The notes under the pieces were generated by a model. It saw only the letters and a list, made by a program, of their open reading frames with translations. It had not been told where the DNA came from and made no database searches. From an uncultured Paracoccaceae bacterium (GTDB taxonomy: Bacteria; Pseudomonadota; Alphaproteobacteria; Rhodobacterales; Rhodobacteraceae), in the NCBI GenBank assembly GCA_947499635.1, contig CANMPD010000018.1, forward strand, positions 1 through 64,000: a DNA stretch of 64,000 nucleotides, written 5' to 3'. Below, in pieces: positions 37,044 through 46,430 of this stretch. Position 1 is the stretch's first letter. Each line of letters opens with the position of its first letter. A program made the translations under genes and the position numbers.

Positions 37044-37440
37044 GTCTGGAGTTAGGTCTAGGCTAAATCTAGGGCCGAGGGGAGGGCGCATTTGCTGTGC
37101 CAGATGTGATCCACGTGCCTCAGCAAACCTCTGGAGACCAGAGAACATTGATCCCGTAAAACTGTAGCCTCTTTCGTCATCGCTTTTGAGATGTAGTGAG
37201 TACTGCGTGCACGTTTGGATTATGCGGCTGATCTCACTTGCAATCATCGCCACGCCTGAGATGGCTGTGGGGACGTGGGCGAAGAACACATCCCTGATGA
37301 GCAAAATAAATGGCCGATCAACCTGATACCGCATTATTTTGAACACGTGGCAGATTGATCGGTATCCTGTGAAAGGGACGAGGGCAGGTCGGTTGAAAAG
37401 TCAACATAGACCGCCTGTGACGCCCCTTTCGAAATGGATT
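37044..37440. other. Intergenic region after bpt, no gene recognised
   Basis: Open frames exist on the minus strand, but they run into bpt in antisense and have no ribosome site or family resemblance. A small hairpin CTCTGG-aga-CCAGAG lies at 37129-37143. The next element is the long inverted repeat at 37441-37502. Confidence 0.5.
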
Positions 37441-37502
37441 ACGTAGGTGGCTGGGCAAGCATTGAACGTGTCAGGCCAACGATTTGCTTTATCCACCTAC
37501 GT
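37441..37502. repeat. Long inverted repeat beyond the oxoprolinase gene
   Basis: ACGTAGGTGG (37441-37450) and CCACCTACGT (37493-37502) are perfect 10-bp arms around 42 nt. An inner pair AAGCA/TGCTT extends the potential stem. It is 43 bp past the minus-strand stop codon, so it may be a factor-dependent terminator or a mobile-DNA scar. Confidence 0.7.
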
Positions 37503-37544
37503 CGTTGCCGAGACATACAATGCCTCAGATGTCGCGGCTTATGA

Positions 37545-40500
37545 TCATGCCGCTCCATATCCGCCGCCGCCCGGCGATTTCAATACATAGACATCGCCCG
37601 GCTTCATATGCGCCACGTCATTGCCATCCATGGTTTCGATTGTCCCGTCCACGCGTACAACAGAATTTTCACCCATAGCACCGGCAGCCCCGCCAGCCAC
37701 ACCGTGAGGCGCAGTTTTGCGGTGTGATGTAAGGGTTGTCACTGTCATCGGTTCATTAAAGCGTAACTTGCGCACGATGCCGTTGCCGCCGGTGTATTGT
37801 CCAGCACCCCCAGATCCATGTCGGATAGAGAATTCATCGACACGTACTGGGAACCTCGTTTCCAGAACCTCAGGGTCGGTCATGCGTGTGTTGGTCATAT
37901 GGCTATGCACTGCGCTTGCACCATGAAACCCGTCGCCTGCACCGGTTCCGCCACAAATCGTTTCGTAGTTTTGATAAATGTCATTGCCGTAGACGAAATT
38001 GTTCATCGTCCCCTGACTGCCAGCGATGACCCCCAGAGCGCCATAAAGCGTATCTGCGATGGCTTGTGAAACCTCGGTATTGCCCGAAATCACAGCTGCC
38101 GGTTCATCGGGGTTGATCATTGACCCGTTTGGAACCTTCAGATGCAATGGTTTCATGCACCCTTCATTCATTGGAATATTGGATCCAACCAAGGTGCGGA
38201 AGACATAAAGAACAACCGCACGGCAAATCGAAAGCGGGGCATTATAGTTCAGATCGTCTTGTCGCGATGTGCCGGTGAAATCGATCTCGGCAGTGCGCGC
38301 TATTTTGTCGACGGTGATCTTTACCTGTATCTGCGCGCCACTGTCCAATGGGTAGGTGAACTGGCAGTCGTGCAATACATCCAGCACGCGGCGCACGCTT
38401 TCTTCGGCATTGTCCTGTACGTGGCCCATGTAGGCATGCACGACATCTAGTCCAAATTGTTTTGTGATCTTTTGAAGTTCCCGTTCTCCGGTCGCATTGG
38501 CTGCAATCTGTGCGGATAGGTCAGCCATATTTTGATCAACGTTTCGGCACGGGTATTTTGCGGAGGACAAAAGATCACGTGTCTGCTGCTCTTGCAGGAC
38601 CCCTTCTTTTACCAGCCGGAAATTGTCGATCAGCACGCCTTCTTCTTCGATATGACGGCTGTCGGGTGGGGCGGAACCGGGGGTCGTGCCACCAATATCG
38701 GCATGATGCCCGCGCGAGGCGACTGTATAGATGATGTTTTCGCCAGCCTCGTCAAAGACGGGTGTAATCACTGTGACATCCGGTAAGTGCGTGCCGCCAT
38801 TGAACGGGTTGTTCATCATAAACACATCGCCAGGACGAATGTTCCCCGCGTTTTGGCGCAAGATAGACCGAACACTGCCCGACATTGATCCAAGATGGAC
38901 AGGAACATGCGGCGCATTGGCAACCAGATCACCGTGGTGGTCGAAGATCGCGCAGGAAAAATCGAGCCGTTCTTTGATGTTCACCGAATAAGCCGTATTT
39001 GCCAATGTCGCACCCATCTGTTCAGCAATGGACATATACAGGTTGTTGAAAACCTCTAGCATGACAGGGTCAACGGATGTTCCAATGGCCTCGGTGCGTT
39101 CCAGTGGTACGATGCGGCGCAACACAAGGTTCCCACCTTTCACGCATTCGGCCTGCCAGCCGTCCTCGATGATATTTGTGCCGGTTGGCTCGGTTAAAAT
39201 TGCCGGGCCGGATACGGTTTCACCAATCGCGAGGGTTGCACGATTTACCAGTGGCACATCCATCCAAGTGTTCTGAGAATACATGCGTGCCGTCTGCGTT
39301 TTCGCATCCACATGGGCAGTATTCGGGAGAGTTACATTTTCTCCGGTTGACCCAATTGCTTCTGCCGTGAGCAAGTCAATAACGAGGTTTGCATCATGAG
39401 GCACAAATCCAAATCGTGTTTTGTGGGCCGCGTTGAAGCTTTCGGTCATCTGTTGAGGGGTGCTGAAAGGGACGTCCAATGTTTGATGTGCGCCATCTGT
39501 GCGAATATGGGCGGTCACAATCGTCGAAATATCCCCCTCGCTGATCCCCTGCGCCGTCACATCCGCCTGTGCTGCTTCAACGAGGTTACGGATGGCCGTT
39601 TCAGCCTGTGTTATGTCGTTGATCGAGCTGGCAAATTGATGTTCATGAATAGAGCGCACATCCGCAAGCCCCATTCCAAACGCGGACAAGACACCTGCAA
39701 ACGGGTGGATAAAGATGCTTTCCATCCCAAGTGTATCCGCCACAAGACAGGCATGTTGCCCACCTGCACCGCCAAAGCAGTTCATCGTGTATTTGGTCAC
39801 ATCATAACCGCGTTGAACACTGATCTGCTTGATCGCATTGGCCATGTTCTCAACAGCGATCCGCAAAAAGCCTTCGGCAATTTCTTCGACCGATTTTTCG
39901 GTGCCAATGTCTGCTTTGAGGGCCGAGAATTTTTCACGAACCACATCAGCATCGAGTGGTTGGTCTGCATTGGGGCCAAAAACCGACGGGAATTGTGTGG
40001 GTTGGAGTTTGCCAAGCAGGACATTGCAGTCCGTCACCGTTAGGGGACCACCGCGCCGATAGGCGGCAGGACCGGGGTTGGCACCTGCGCTTTCGGGGCC
40101 GACTTGCATGCGTCCGTCACGATAAGACAGGATCGATCCTCCTCCCGCGGCAACGGTGTGAATCGACATCATCGGCGCGCGCATGCGTACGCCCGCGACC
40201 TCTGTTTCAAAGGAACGCTCGTACTCGCCTGCATAGTGGCACACATCTGTAGATGTGCCGCCCATATCAAAACCAATCAGGCGGTCCATTCCCAAATCGG
40301 CTGCTGTGCGCACCATGCCCACAACACCCCCTGCAGGGCCTGACAAAATGGCATCTTTCCCTTGGAAACGCCCCGCATCGGTTAAGCCTCCGTTGGATTG
40401 CATGAACATCAATTTGTCACAGCCACCTTTGTCTGCATTCAAGGCAGATGCGACCTGGTCGATGTAACGACGCAAAATTGGTGACAGGTAGGCATCAACA

Positions 40501-41141
40501 ACTGCAGTGTCCCCACGTGAGACCAGTTTAATCAATGGGCTTGCTTCGTGGCTAAGCGAGACTTGGGTAAATCCAGATTGATGCGCAATGTCCCCTAATC
40601 GCTTTTCGTGATCGGTGTATTTATATCCATGCATCAGTGCGATAGCGACCGATCGGTATCCTTCAGAATAAGCCTGTGAAAGCGCGTCTTGTGCCTTGGT
40701 TGTATCAAGGGGGGTGATGACTGTGCCATCGGATGCGACACGTTCGTCTATTTCGATGACGTTTTCATAGAGCAGTTCTGGGAGTTTAATATCTAATGCA
40801 AACAGGTCAGGGCGGTTTTGGTATCCGATGCGCAGAAGGTCACGCAAACCCTTTGTGATGAGCAAAACCGTGCGTTCGCCTTTGCGTTCCAGCAGCGCAT
40901 TCGTGGCGACAGTGGTGCCCATTTTGACGGCAGCGATCTGACCTGACAAAATTTCAGCATTTGGATCGATGCCTAGAAGAGACTTAATTCCATGAACGGC
41001 GGCATCGGGATAAACTTCTGGATTTTCAGACAAAAGTTTATAGGTCTTGAGCGTCCCATCCGGTTTGCGTGCGACGATGTCTGTAAAGGTGCCCCCACGG
41101 TCAACCCAAAACTGCCACTTACCTTTGCATTTATAATCCAC
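37545..41141 (-). CDS. Fused hydantoinase A/B (5-oxoprolinase-type ATP-dependent amidohydrolase)
   Basis: 1198 residues joining an actin-fold ATPase HyuA half ([51 protein letters not shown]) with a HyuB half from about residue 690 ([10 protein letters not shown]..., [44 protein letters not shown] in parts). The family opens 5-oxoproline or N-substituted hydantoins using ATP; which ring is used here is unknown. The start is a GTG at 41141 with GGAGG 5 nt upstream. It is divergent from a TRAP operon across a 113-bp spacer holding a 21-bp palindrome, implying shared control and a shared substrate. Confidence 0.92.
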   Translation of the reverse strand: MDYKCKGKWQFWVDRGGTFTDIVARKPDGTLKTYKLLSENPEVYPDAAVHGIKSLLGIDPNAEILSGQIAAVKMGTTVATNALLERKGERTVLLITKGLRDLLRIGYQNRPDLFALDIKLPELLYENVIEIDERVASDGTVITPLDTTKAQDALSQAYSEGYRSVAIALMHGYKYTDHEKRLGDIAHQSGFTQVSLSHEASPLIKLVSRGDTAVVDAYLSPILRRYIDQVASALNADKGGCDKLMFMQSNGGLTDAGRFQGKDAILSGPAGGVVGMVRTAADLGMDRLIGFDMGGTSTDVCHYAGEYERSFETEVAGVRMRAPMMSIHTVAAGGGSILSYRDGRMQVGPESAGANPGPAAYRRGGPLTVTDCNVLLGKLQPTQFPSVFGPNADQPLDADVVREKFSALKADIGTEKSVEEIAEGFLRIAVENMANAIKQISVQRGYDVTKYTMNCFGGAGGQHACLVADTLGMESIFIHPFAGVLSAFGMGLADVRSIHEHQFASSINDITQAETAIRNLVEAAQADVTAQGISEGDISTIVTAHIRTDGAHQTLDVPFSTPQQMTESFNAAHKTRFGFVPHDANLVIDLLTAEAIGSTGENVTLPNTAHVDAKTQTARMYSQNTWMDVPLVNRATLAIGETVSGPAILTEPTGTNIIEDGWQAECVKGGNLVLRRIVPLERTEAIGTSVDPVMLEVFNNLYMSIAEQMGATLANTAYSVNIKERLDFSCAIFDHHGDLVANAPHVPVHLGSMSGSVRSILRQNAGNIRPGDVFMMNNPFNGGTHLPDVTVITPVFDEAGENIIYTVASRGHHADIGGTTPGSAPPDSRHIEEEGVLIDNFRLVKEGVLQEQQTRDLLSSAKYPCRNVDQNMADLSAQIAANATGERELQKITKQFGLDVVHAYMGHVQDNAEESVRRVLDVLHDCQFTYPLDSGAQIQVKITVDKIARTAEIDFTGTSRQDDLNYNAPLSICRAVVLYVFRTLVGSNIPMNEGCMKPLHLKVPNGSMINPDEPAAVISGNTEVSQAIADTLYGALGVIAGSQGTMNNFVYGNDIYQNYETICGGTGAGDGFHGASAVHSHMTNTRMTDPEVLETRFPVRVDEFSIRHGSGGAGQYTGGNGIVRKLRFNEPMTVTTLTSHRKTAPHGVAGGAAGAMGENSVVRVDGTIETMDGNDVAHMKPGDVYVLKSPGGGGYGAA

Positions 41142-41183
41142 GTGAACCTCCAAGAATCAATTTTATGTTGCTTTATTTGTATA

Positions 41184-41204
41184 ACGCTGACAAATTGTCA
41201 ACGT
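41184..41204. promoter_or_regulatory. 21-bp palindromic operator candidate in the oxoprolinase/TRAP divergent promoter
   Basis: ACGCTGACAA-A-TTGTCAACGT has nine of ten matched pairs around a central A (41194). Symmetric TTGTCA/TGACAA cores are typical of winged-helix (MarR or GntR) operators. It is 43-63 bp before the oxoprolinase GTG and 51-71 bp before the TRAP ATG, so one bound protein could block both. Confidence 0.75.
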
Positions 41205-41254
41205 AATGGATTCGAATAAACCAGATCCATACTGACTCGATAGGGAAACACCTC

Positions 41255-42214
41255 ATGAAACACATTCTCTTCGGCACCGCTGCGCTCTTTTGCGCAACAG
41301 CTGCAACTGCACAAGATTGGGATATGCCAACGCCATACGGCGACAGTACGTTCCATACGCAAAACATCGCCCAATTCGCTGACGACGTCCGCACGGCGAC
41401 AGATGGCGCGTTGAACATTACACTTCACTCTGCCGGATCGCTTTTTCCACATGCGGAAATCAAAGGCGCAATTCGCAATCGCTCTGTCCCACTTGGTGAG
41501 TTCTTTTTGTCGCGTTTGTCCAACGAAGACCTGGCGTTTGGTGTCGACAGCCAACCGTTCGTGGCGACATCTTATGAAGATGCCGCGCGCCTTTGGGCCG
41601 CACAAAAGCCAGTCATCACCGAGCTTTTGGCGGAACAAGGTCTGATGCCGTTGTTTTCCGTGCCATGGCCGGCGCAGGGTCTTTATACCAACGGAGAAAT
41701 CGCAACGGTTGATGACCTGAATGGTTTGCGTTTCCGTGCTTACAACGCGGCCCTCGAAGAATTTGCAACACTGGCCGGTGCTGCACCGGTTCAAATCGAA
41801 GCCTCTAACATTCCACAAGCTTTTGCGACTGGTCAGGTCGAAGCGATGATTACGTCCCCCTCAACGGGTGTGAATTCAACCGCTTGGGATTTCGTTACCC
41901 ATTATGCACCGATCAATGCATGGGTTCCAAAGAATATCGTGGTGGTGAACCAGCGCGTGTTTGATCGGTTGGACGCCGATACACAAACCGCTGTTCTTGC
42001 CGCTGCCGAGGTCGCCGAAGCGCGAGGGTGGGACATGTCTGTTGCTGAGGCAGAAAGCATGACAGCTGCGCTCGCGGAGAACGGCATCACAGTTTACGAG
42101 CCAAGCGAGACGTTGATTGACGGTCTACAAGGCATCGGAGCAACCATGCTTGAGACTTGGGAGTCCTCCGCATCTGATAGCGCTCGTAAGGTTCTTGAAG
42201 TTTATAACAACTGA
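41255..42214 (+). CDS. dctP: TRAP transporter substrate-binding protein (second system)
   Basis: 319-residue DctP-family protein with a signal peptide (residues 1-19, cleaved near ATAQD). The DctP signature DDLNGLRFRAYNAALEEF with the ligand arginine, and VEAMITSPSTGVNSTAWDF later, are seen. It differs clearly from the TakP-like protein at 31418, so the ligand differs. It starts an operon with the following small and large permeases, and the divergent oxoprolinase suggests a ring-containing or N-carbamoyl carboxylate ligand (inference). Confidence 0.92.
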   Translation: MKHILFGTAALFCATAATAQDWDMPTPYGDSTFHTQNIAQFADDVRTATDGALNITLHSAGSLFPHAEIKGAIRNRSVPLGEFFLSRLSNEDLAFGVDSQPFVATSYEDAARLWAAQKPVITELLAEQGLMPLFSVPWPAQGLYTNGEIATVDDLNGLRFRAYNAALEEFATLAGAAPVQIEASNIPQAFATGQVEAMITSPSTGVNSTAWDFVTHYAPINAWVPKNIVVVNQRVFDRLDADTQTAVLAAAEVAEARGWDMSVAEAESMTAALAENGITVYEPSETLIDGLQGIGATMLETWESSASDSARKVLEVYNN

Positions 42215-42286
42215 TACCTCCCTGAACTGGCCGGTCGTATGTCAATGCATACTTCCGGCCTCTTTTCATAAAAGAAGGATTGGTTT

Positions 42287-42814
42287 GTGATGTCTTACAT
42301 ACTTCAGAAACTATATGATTTATGCGGTATGATCGCAGGCGGATTGATTTTATGTATCTGCCTTTTGATTTCTGCGCAGATTTGTCTGAATGCTTTTGGG
42401 CGGGTCGCTCCGGGAGTTTTCCCGTCAACAATACCGTCTTACGCTGATTTTTCAGGGTTCATGCTTGCGGGGGCTACGTTTCTTGCGATGGCACATACAT
42501 TGCGTGCAGGAGGCCATATTCGGGTCAATCTTGTCGTGTCTCGTCTGCCCCAAAACGTGCAATTCTTTGCCGAGATCTTTGTACTAGGGGTCGCTATCTG
42601 CCTGATCGGGTATGGCACCTATTTCATGGTCGCATTGGTTGCGGAAAGCCTCCATTACGGCGATGTTTCAAATGGGATTGTTCCGATTTCTCTTTGGATA
42701 CCTCAGAGTGTTGCCGCCTTTGGTATAGCTCTTTTGCTGGTGGCTGTAATTCATACGCTGTTTGAGTTGGTCTCGGCACGTAAACCAATCCTTCCTAGCC
42801 CAGGGGAGGTTTAA
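42287..42814 (+). CDS. dctQ: TRAP transporter small permease
   Basis: 175-residue DctQ of standard size with four membrane helices; the signature AHTLRAGGHIRVNLVVSRLP is present. The frame offers GTG at 42287 and ATG at 42290; AGAAGGA lies 7 or 10 nt upstream, so both are possible. The stop is 2 bp before the DctM start, indicating coupled translation. Confidence 0.9.
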   Translation: MMSYILQKLYDLCGMIAGGLILCICLLISAQICLNAFGRVAPGVFPSTIPSYADFSGFMLAGATFLAMAHTLRAGGHIRVNLVVSRLPQNVQFFAEIFVLGVAICLIGYGTYFMVALVAESLHYGDVSNGIVPISLWIPQSVAAFGIALLLVAVIHTLFELVSARKPILPSPGEV

Positions 42815-42816
42815 CA

Positions 42817-44118
42817 ATGTCTGACCCTCTTATCGGTTTGGTCCTACTTGGACTTCTTATCACCCTTCTGGCAAGTGGTGTTTGGGTTGCCGTGTCACTG
42901 TCTTTGGTTGGCTTAACTGGCCTTGTTTTTTTCTCAAACGCGCCGTCTGGATTAATCTTGGCGTCGACGTTTTGGGGGCACTCTCACAGTTGGGCTTTGA
43001 CCGCTTTACCATTGTTTATCTTGATGGGGGAAATCCTGCTGCGGTCGCGGATGAGCGATGACATGTTTACGGGTCTTGTGCCCTGGCTTAGTCGAGCGCC
43101 GGGACGTTTGTTGCATGTAAATGTGTTTGGTTGCGCAATCTTTGCTGCGGTTTCGGGATCTTCTGCGGCAACGGCTGCAACGATTGGGCGTATGTCCGTG
43201 CCTGAATTGACGAAACGGGGATATCCTGAGAGCCTTATTTTGGGCACTCTGGCGGGGTCCGCAACATTGGGTTTGCTGATCCCTCCGTCCATCATTTTGA
43301 TCGTGTATGGTGTGGCCACAGAGCAATCTATCGCGCGTCTGTTCATTGCCGCAATCATTCCCGGTCTGTTGTTGATGACTTTGTTTGCAAGTTATGTTGC
43401 CGTCCGCGCATGGATGAACCCTGATTTGATACCTGCAATCGACGAGACATTCTCGCTTCGTGAGAAGTTTCGAGCATCGCGCAGGCTGATCCCCGTGGCC
43501 TTGTTGATTGGGGGCGTTATCGGGTCTATCTATGGTGGACTGGCCTCACCGACGGATGCCGCGGCATTGGGCGTTGTGCTGGCCACTATCCTTGCCTGGG
43601 CTTCTGGCGCGTTCAGTTGGAAGTTATTTGGCGAAGCCGTCATGTCTGCGACGCGCACCTCATGTATGATTGCGTTTATCCTACTTGGAGCGGCATTCCT
43701 ATCTGTCTCAATGGGGTTCACCGGGCTCCCTCGGAATCTGGCATCATGGATTTCTGACATGAACCTGTCTGTCGGCGCATTGCTGGTTGCGTTGACGGTT
43801 TTCTTTATCATCCTTGGTTGTTTTCTTGACGGGATTTCAGTCATCGTTCTGACGACATCAATCATTATGCCTATGGTAACAGCTGTCGGGATCGACCCCA
43901 TTTGGTTTGGTATCTATCTGGTGATCGTTGTCGAGATGAGCCAAATTACACCGCCGGTGGGGTTCAACCTGTTTGTTATCCAAGGGTTGACGGGGATCGA
44001 TATTTTAAGGATCGCAAAAGCGGCATTTCCATTTTTCCTGCTGCTTTTGTTTAGTGTCTTATTGATCTGCCTATTCCCGAAAATCGTCACGTTCCTGCCA
44101 ACATATATCGCAAACTAA
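42817..44118 (+). CDS. dctM: TRAP transporter large permease
   Basis: 433 residues, the typical DctM length, with about twelve helices. Motifs: LFILMGEILLRSRMSDDMF, FAAVSGSSAATAATIGRM, AGSATLGLLIPPSIILIVYG, and FLDGISVIVLTTSIIMPM plus the TPPVGFNLFVIQG C-terminal block. GGGGAGG precedes the ATG. The 3' end overlaps the convergent MarR-type regulator by 4 nt and no terminator is visible between them. Confidence 0.94.
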   Translation: MSDPLIGLVLLGLLITLLASGVWVAVSLSLVGLTGLVFFSNAPSGLILASTFWGHSHSWALTALPLFILMGEILLRSRMSDDMFTGLVPWLSRAPGRLLHVNVFGCAIFAAVSGSSAATAATIGRMSVPELTKRGYPESLILGTLAGSATLGLLIPPSIILIVYGVATEQSIARLFIAAIIPGLLLMTLFASYVAVRAWMNPDLIPAIDETFSLREKFRASRRLIPVALLIGGVIGSIYGGLASPTDAAALGVVLATILAWASGAFSWKLFGEAVMSATRTSCMIAFILLGAAFLSVSMGFTGLPRNLASWISDMNLSVGALLVALTVFFIILGCFLDGISVIVLTTSIIMPMVTAVGIDPIWFGIYLVIVVEMSQITPPVGFNLFVIQGLTGIDILRIAKAAFPFFLLLLFSVLLICLFPKIVTFLPTYIAN

Positions 44119-44636
44119 AGCGAAGCTGCTGCCCTGCTGGCCTGATCATACTGGCCAGACAGGGCACGTAGGCTTGCCGCAATGTCGCGCATCTCTTCGC
44201 CCGACATATCCAAGCGTGACAACCCATCCAGAAAACACCGATCGCGCATGTCACGGTAGGCTTCGCATAGGGTTTCCCCGGTTGGCGACGTACTGTAAAA
44301 AACTTCTTTGCCTCGTTTCTCTGACACAAGAAGTTCCATTTTCATAAGCTTACGCAAAGCATAGTTTACGGTGTGAGTGTCTTCGATGTTGAGTAGAAAA
44401 CAGATATCGGTCAACCGTTTATCACGTCCACGGTGGTTGGTGTTGTGTAGTACAAGAATTTCCAATGGGGTTAGATCGGTGTTCCCAGCTGCGGACATGC
44501 AACGTGTCATCCAGCGCGAGAATGCGTTGTAAGCAATAATCATGCCATATTCGATCTCTGACGCTTCCCAATTTTCCCCATCAGCGAGATGACGAGATGA
44601 AACGATCCGGCGTTTAGGGACATTATGGTCACTCAT
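44115..44636 (-). CDS. MarR-type winged-helix transcriptional regulator
   Basis: 173 residues: helical N-terminus, winged helix at about residues 55-125 (TPLEILVLHNTNHRGRDKRLTDICFLLNIEDTHTVNYALRKLMKMELLVSEKRG in segments), and a C-terminal helix for dimerisation. It is the most likely local regulator of the TRAP/oxoprolinase or Rieske genes. The AGAGG ribosome site is about 10 nt from the ATG. Two 14-bp direct repeats 46-80 bp upstream may be its operators. Confidence 0.85.
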   Translation of the reverse strand: MSDHNVPKRRIVSSRHLADGENWEASEIEYGMIIAYNAFSRWMTRCMSAAGNTDLTPLEILVLHNTNHRGRDKRLTDICFLLNIEDTHTVNYALRKLMKMELLVSEKRGKEVFYSTSPTGETLCEAYRDMRDRCFLDGLSRLDMSGEEMRDIAASLRALSGQYDQASRAAASL

Positions 44637-44681
44637 GCTTATAGTTCCTCTGCGTTTTACATGTGTTTAGCCTACATATTA

Positions 44682-44716
44682 CACAGAGGGAATTCAAATT
44701 CTCACAGAAGGAATTC
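44682..44716. promoter_or_regulatory. Pair of 14-bp direct repeats upstream of the MarR-type gene
   Basis: CACAGAGGGAATTC (44682-44695) and CACAGAAGGAATTC (44703-44716) match in 13 of 14 bases and are 21 bp apart, two helical turns. An inverted partial copy (cgcagaggaac on the minus strand) overlaps the ribosome site at about 44644-44654. Confidence 0.6.
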
Positions 44717-45261
44717 TGCGTGATGCTGCCCGCTATCCAGAAACTTTAGTCCAATAGACATCGTAGAATTACAGGGCTTGCCTTTGGAACCTTCGTTCTC
44801 AAAGGCGCGTCGATGTTACAGATCTTATGCGTGGATGAGCAAAATATCATAGATGACGCCCATTTGATGCTGAGGGCATCGGTTTGCGGGTTTTACGACT
44901 CCTAATCGCATTGTCGATGCCGGTACGTGCCATGCACAGGCTGAGTCATCTTAGTTTTTCCCTAAGAAGAAACCAGAAACTTACATCTTTATGAACAATA
45001 CCGTGTTTGTCACATTAAGCTCGCGACATTGGGGAATGCAAAATGGTCGATACCGTGGACCCGTTTGTGCGTGTTGTGAGCATGACGTTTCTCTTTGCGT
45101 CGTGCCTCATAACCGCCCACCTCGTGCGCATTCAGAGGGTTATTGAGATGTAAATTTAATAATTGAAGGTGATGTAGTCCATAATATCGCAGATTCAAGA
45201 GAAATCCAACGTAATTACCGAGACTATCGCCCTGAAACGGCTTGAAGATGGAACAAGAGAA
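44717..45261. other. Long upstream region of the Rieske genes
   Basis: About 545 bp with no conserved gene. It contains only one small ORF with a ribosome site (45043-45153, listed separately). The low-quality open frame on the opposite strand at 45010-45513 is the antisense of the Rieske gene start. Otherwise I see nothing. Confidence 0.5.
45043..45153 (+). CDS. Possible small membrane peptide (36 aa)
   Basis: An ORF of 36 residues beginning MVDTVDPFVRVVSMTFLFAS with one hydrophobic segment, preceded by GGGGA 7 nt before the ATG. No family is known and it could be chance. It ends about 110 bp before the first Rieske gene and could be a leader peptide or junk. Confidence 0.25.
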   Translation: MVDTVDPFVRVVSMTFLFASCLITAHLVRIQRVIEM

Positions 45262-46428
45262 ATGAATACAACCGAGCAAGCGCAAAGCTCTATCAACGCT
45301 CTTCGTGATAACGTATCTACTGCGTTTGAAGAAGCGCGTGCGATGCCGCCAGCTGTCTACACGTCTGAAGCCTTTCACGACGCAGAATTGGAAAAGGTAT
45401 TCAAAAAGTCGTGGTTTTGTGTTGGGCGCGCCAGTGCTTTGGCCAAACCGGGCGATTACGTAACATGCGAATTGGCGGGGCAGCCGATCATCGTATTGCG
45501 TGATAAAGATCATGTGTTACGCGCCTTTTCGAATGTCTGCCGCCATCGCATGTCGACTTTGCTGCAGGGCAGAGGTAACGCCAGAACCATTGTCTGCCCC
45601 TATCACGCATGGACCTATAATCTCGATGGTAGCCTGCGCGGGGCACCCGCGATGAAGGGCAACAAAGCCTTCTGCAAGGATCATTACAGCCTGCCTGACA
45701 TTGCTTGCGAGGATTGGCTTGGTTGGGTTTTCATCACCCTCAACCCGGATGCGCAGCCTGTCGCCGAAGAACTGAGCGAGGTCGAGGAGCTTATCGCGGG
45801 CTATGATATGACCCGCTATACTGAAACCTTCTTTGAAGAGCATGTGTGGGACACCAATTGGAAGGTGTTGGCCGAGAATTTCATGGAAAGCTACCATTTG
45901 CCGGTTTGTCATGCTGCAACGATCGGCGGGCTGTCCAAACTGAACGACATGATCTGCCCGCCTGGCCGTAAAGCGTTCAATTACCACACCATCCTTAAGG
46001 ATGAATCTTTGCGCATTGCTATGGCGCACCCGACCAACGACCGTCTGCATGGTGACGCGCGCCGGACCACATTTTTGCTTGCGATTTATCCTAGTCTGAT
46101 GATCACTTTGACGCCTGGCTATTTCTGGTATCTGAGCTTGCACCCGAAAGGGCCCGGGCACGTGCAAATCCGTTTTGGCGGTGGCATGTCAGACGATTAT
46201 AAAGATGATGCGGACGCCCAGCAGCATCTCATCGATCTCAAAACCCTGCTGGATGAGGTCAACGTCGAAGATCGCGGCTGTACTGAGAAGGTTTATCGCG
46301 GGTTATCTGCCGATGGGGCCGTGCCGGGGCATCTTTCCCATTTGGAACGCCCGAACTTCGATTTTGCGCAATATCTGATGAGCCAAATGGATACATCCTT
46401 CCAACCGGTTATTGGAGAGGCGATTTAA
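45262..46428 (+). CDS. Rieske non-heme iron oxygenase, alpha subunit (1 of 2)
   Basis: 388 residues. N-terminal Rieske 2Fe-2S site: CRHRM near residue 93 and CPYHAW about 20 residues later (Cys-X-His ... Cys-X2-His). C-terminal catalytic domain with NFMESYHLPVCHA carrying two iron-binding histidines. Such enzymes hydroxylate aromatic rings or demethylate/oxidise N-methyl compounds, with electrons from a reductase. No reductase or ferredoxin gene is adjacent. The stop is 2 bp before the second Rieske gene. Confidence 0.93.
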   Translation: MNTTEQAQSSINALRDNVSTAFEEARAMPPAVYTSEAFHDAELEKVFKKSWFCVGRASALAKPGDYVTCELAGQPIIVLRDKDHVLRAFSNVCRHRMSTLLQGRGNARTIVCPYHAWTYNLDGSLRGAPAMKGNKAFCKDHYSLPDIACEDWLGWVFITLNPDAQPVAEELSEVEELIAGYDMTRYTETFFEEHVWDTNWKVLAENFMESYHLPVCHAATIGGLSKLNDMICPPGRKAFNYHTILKDESLRIAMAHPTNDRLHGDARRTTFLLAIYPSLMITLTPGYFWYLSLHPKGPGHVQIRFGGGMSDDYKDDADAQQHLIDLKTLLDEVNVEDRGCTEKVYRGLSADGAVPGHLSHLERPNFDFAQYLMSQMDTSFQPVIGEAI

Positions 46429-46430
46429 CT

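Noticed and set aside
36849-37346. Minus-strand open frame of 165 codons overlapping bpt
   Set aside because: Half of it is antisense to a well-supported gene, there is no ribosome site, and the sequence has no recognisable family.
45517-46167. Minus-strand open frame of 216 codons inside the first Rieske gene
   Set aside because: Antisense to intact Rieske motifs; no start signal.
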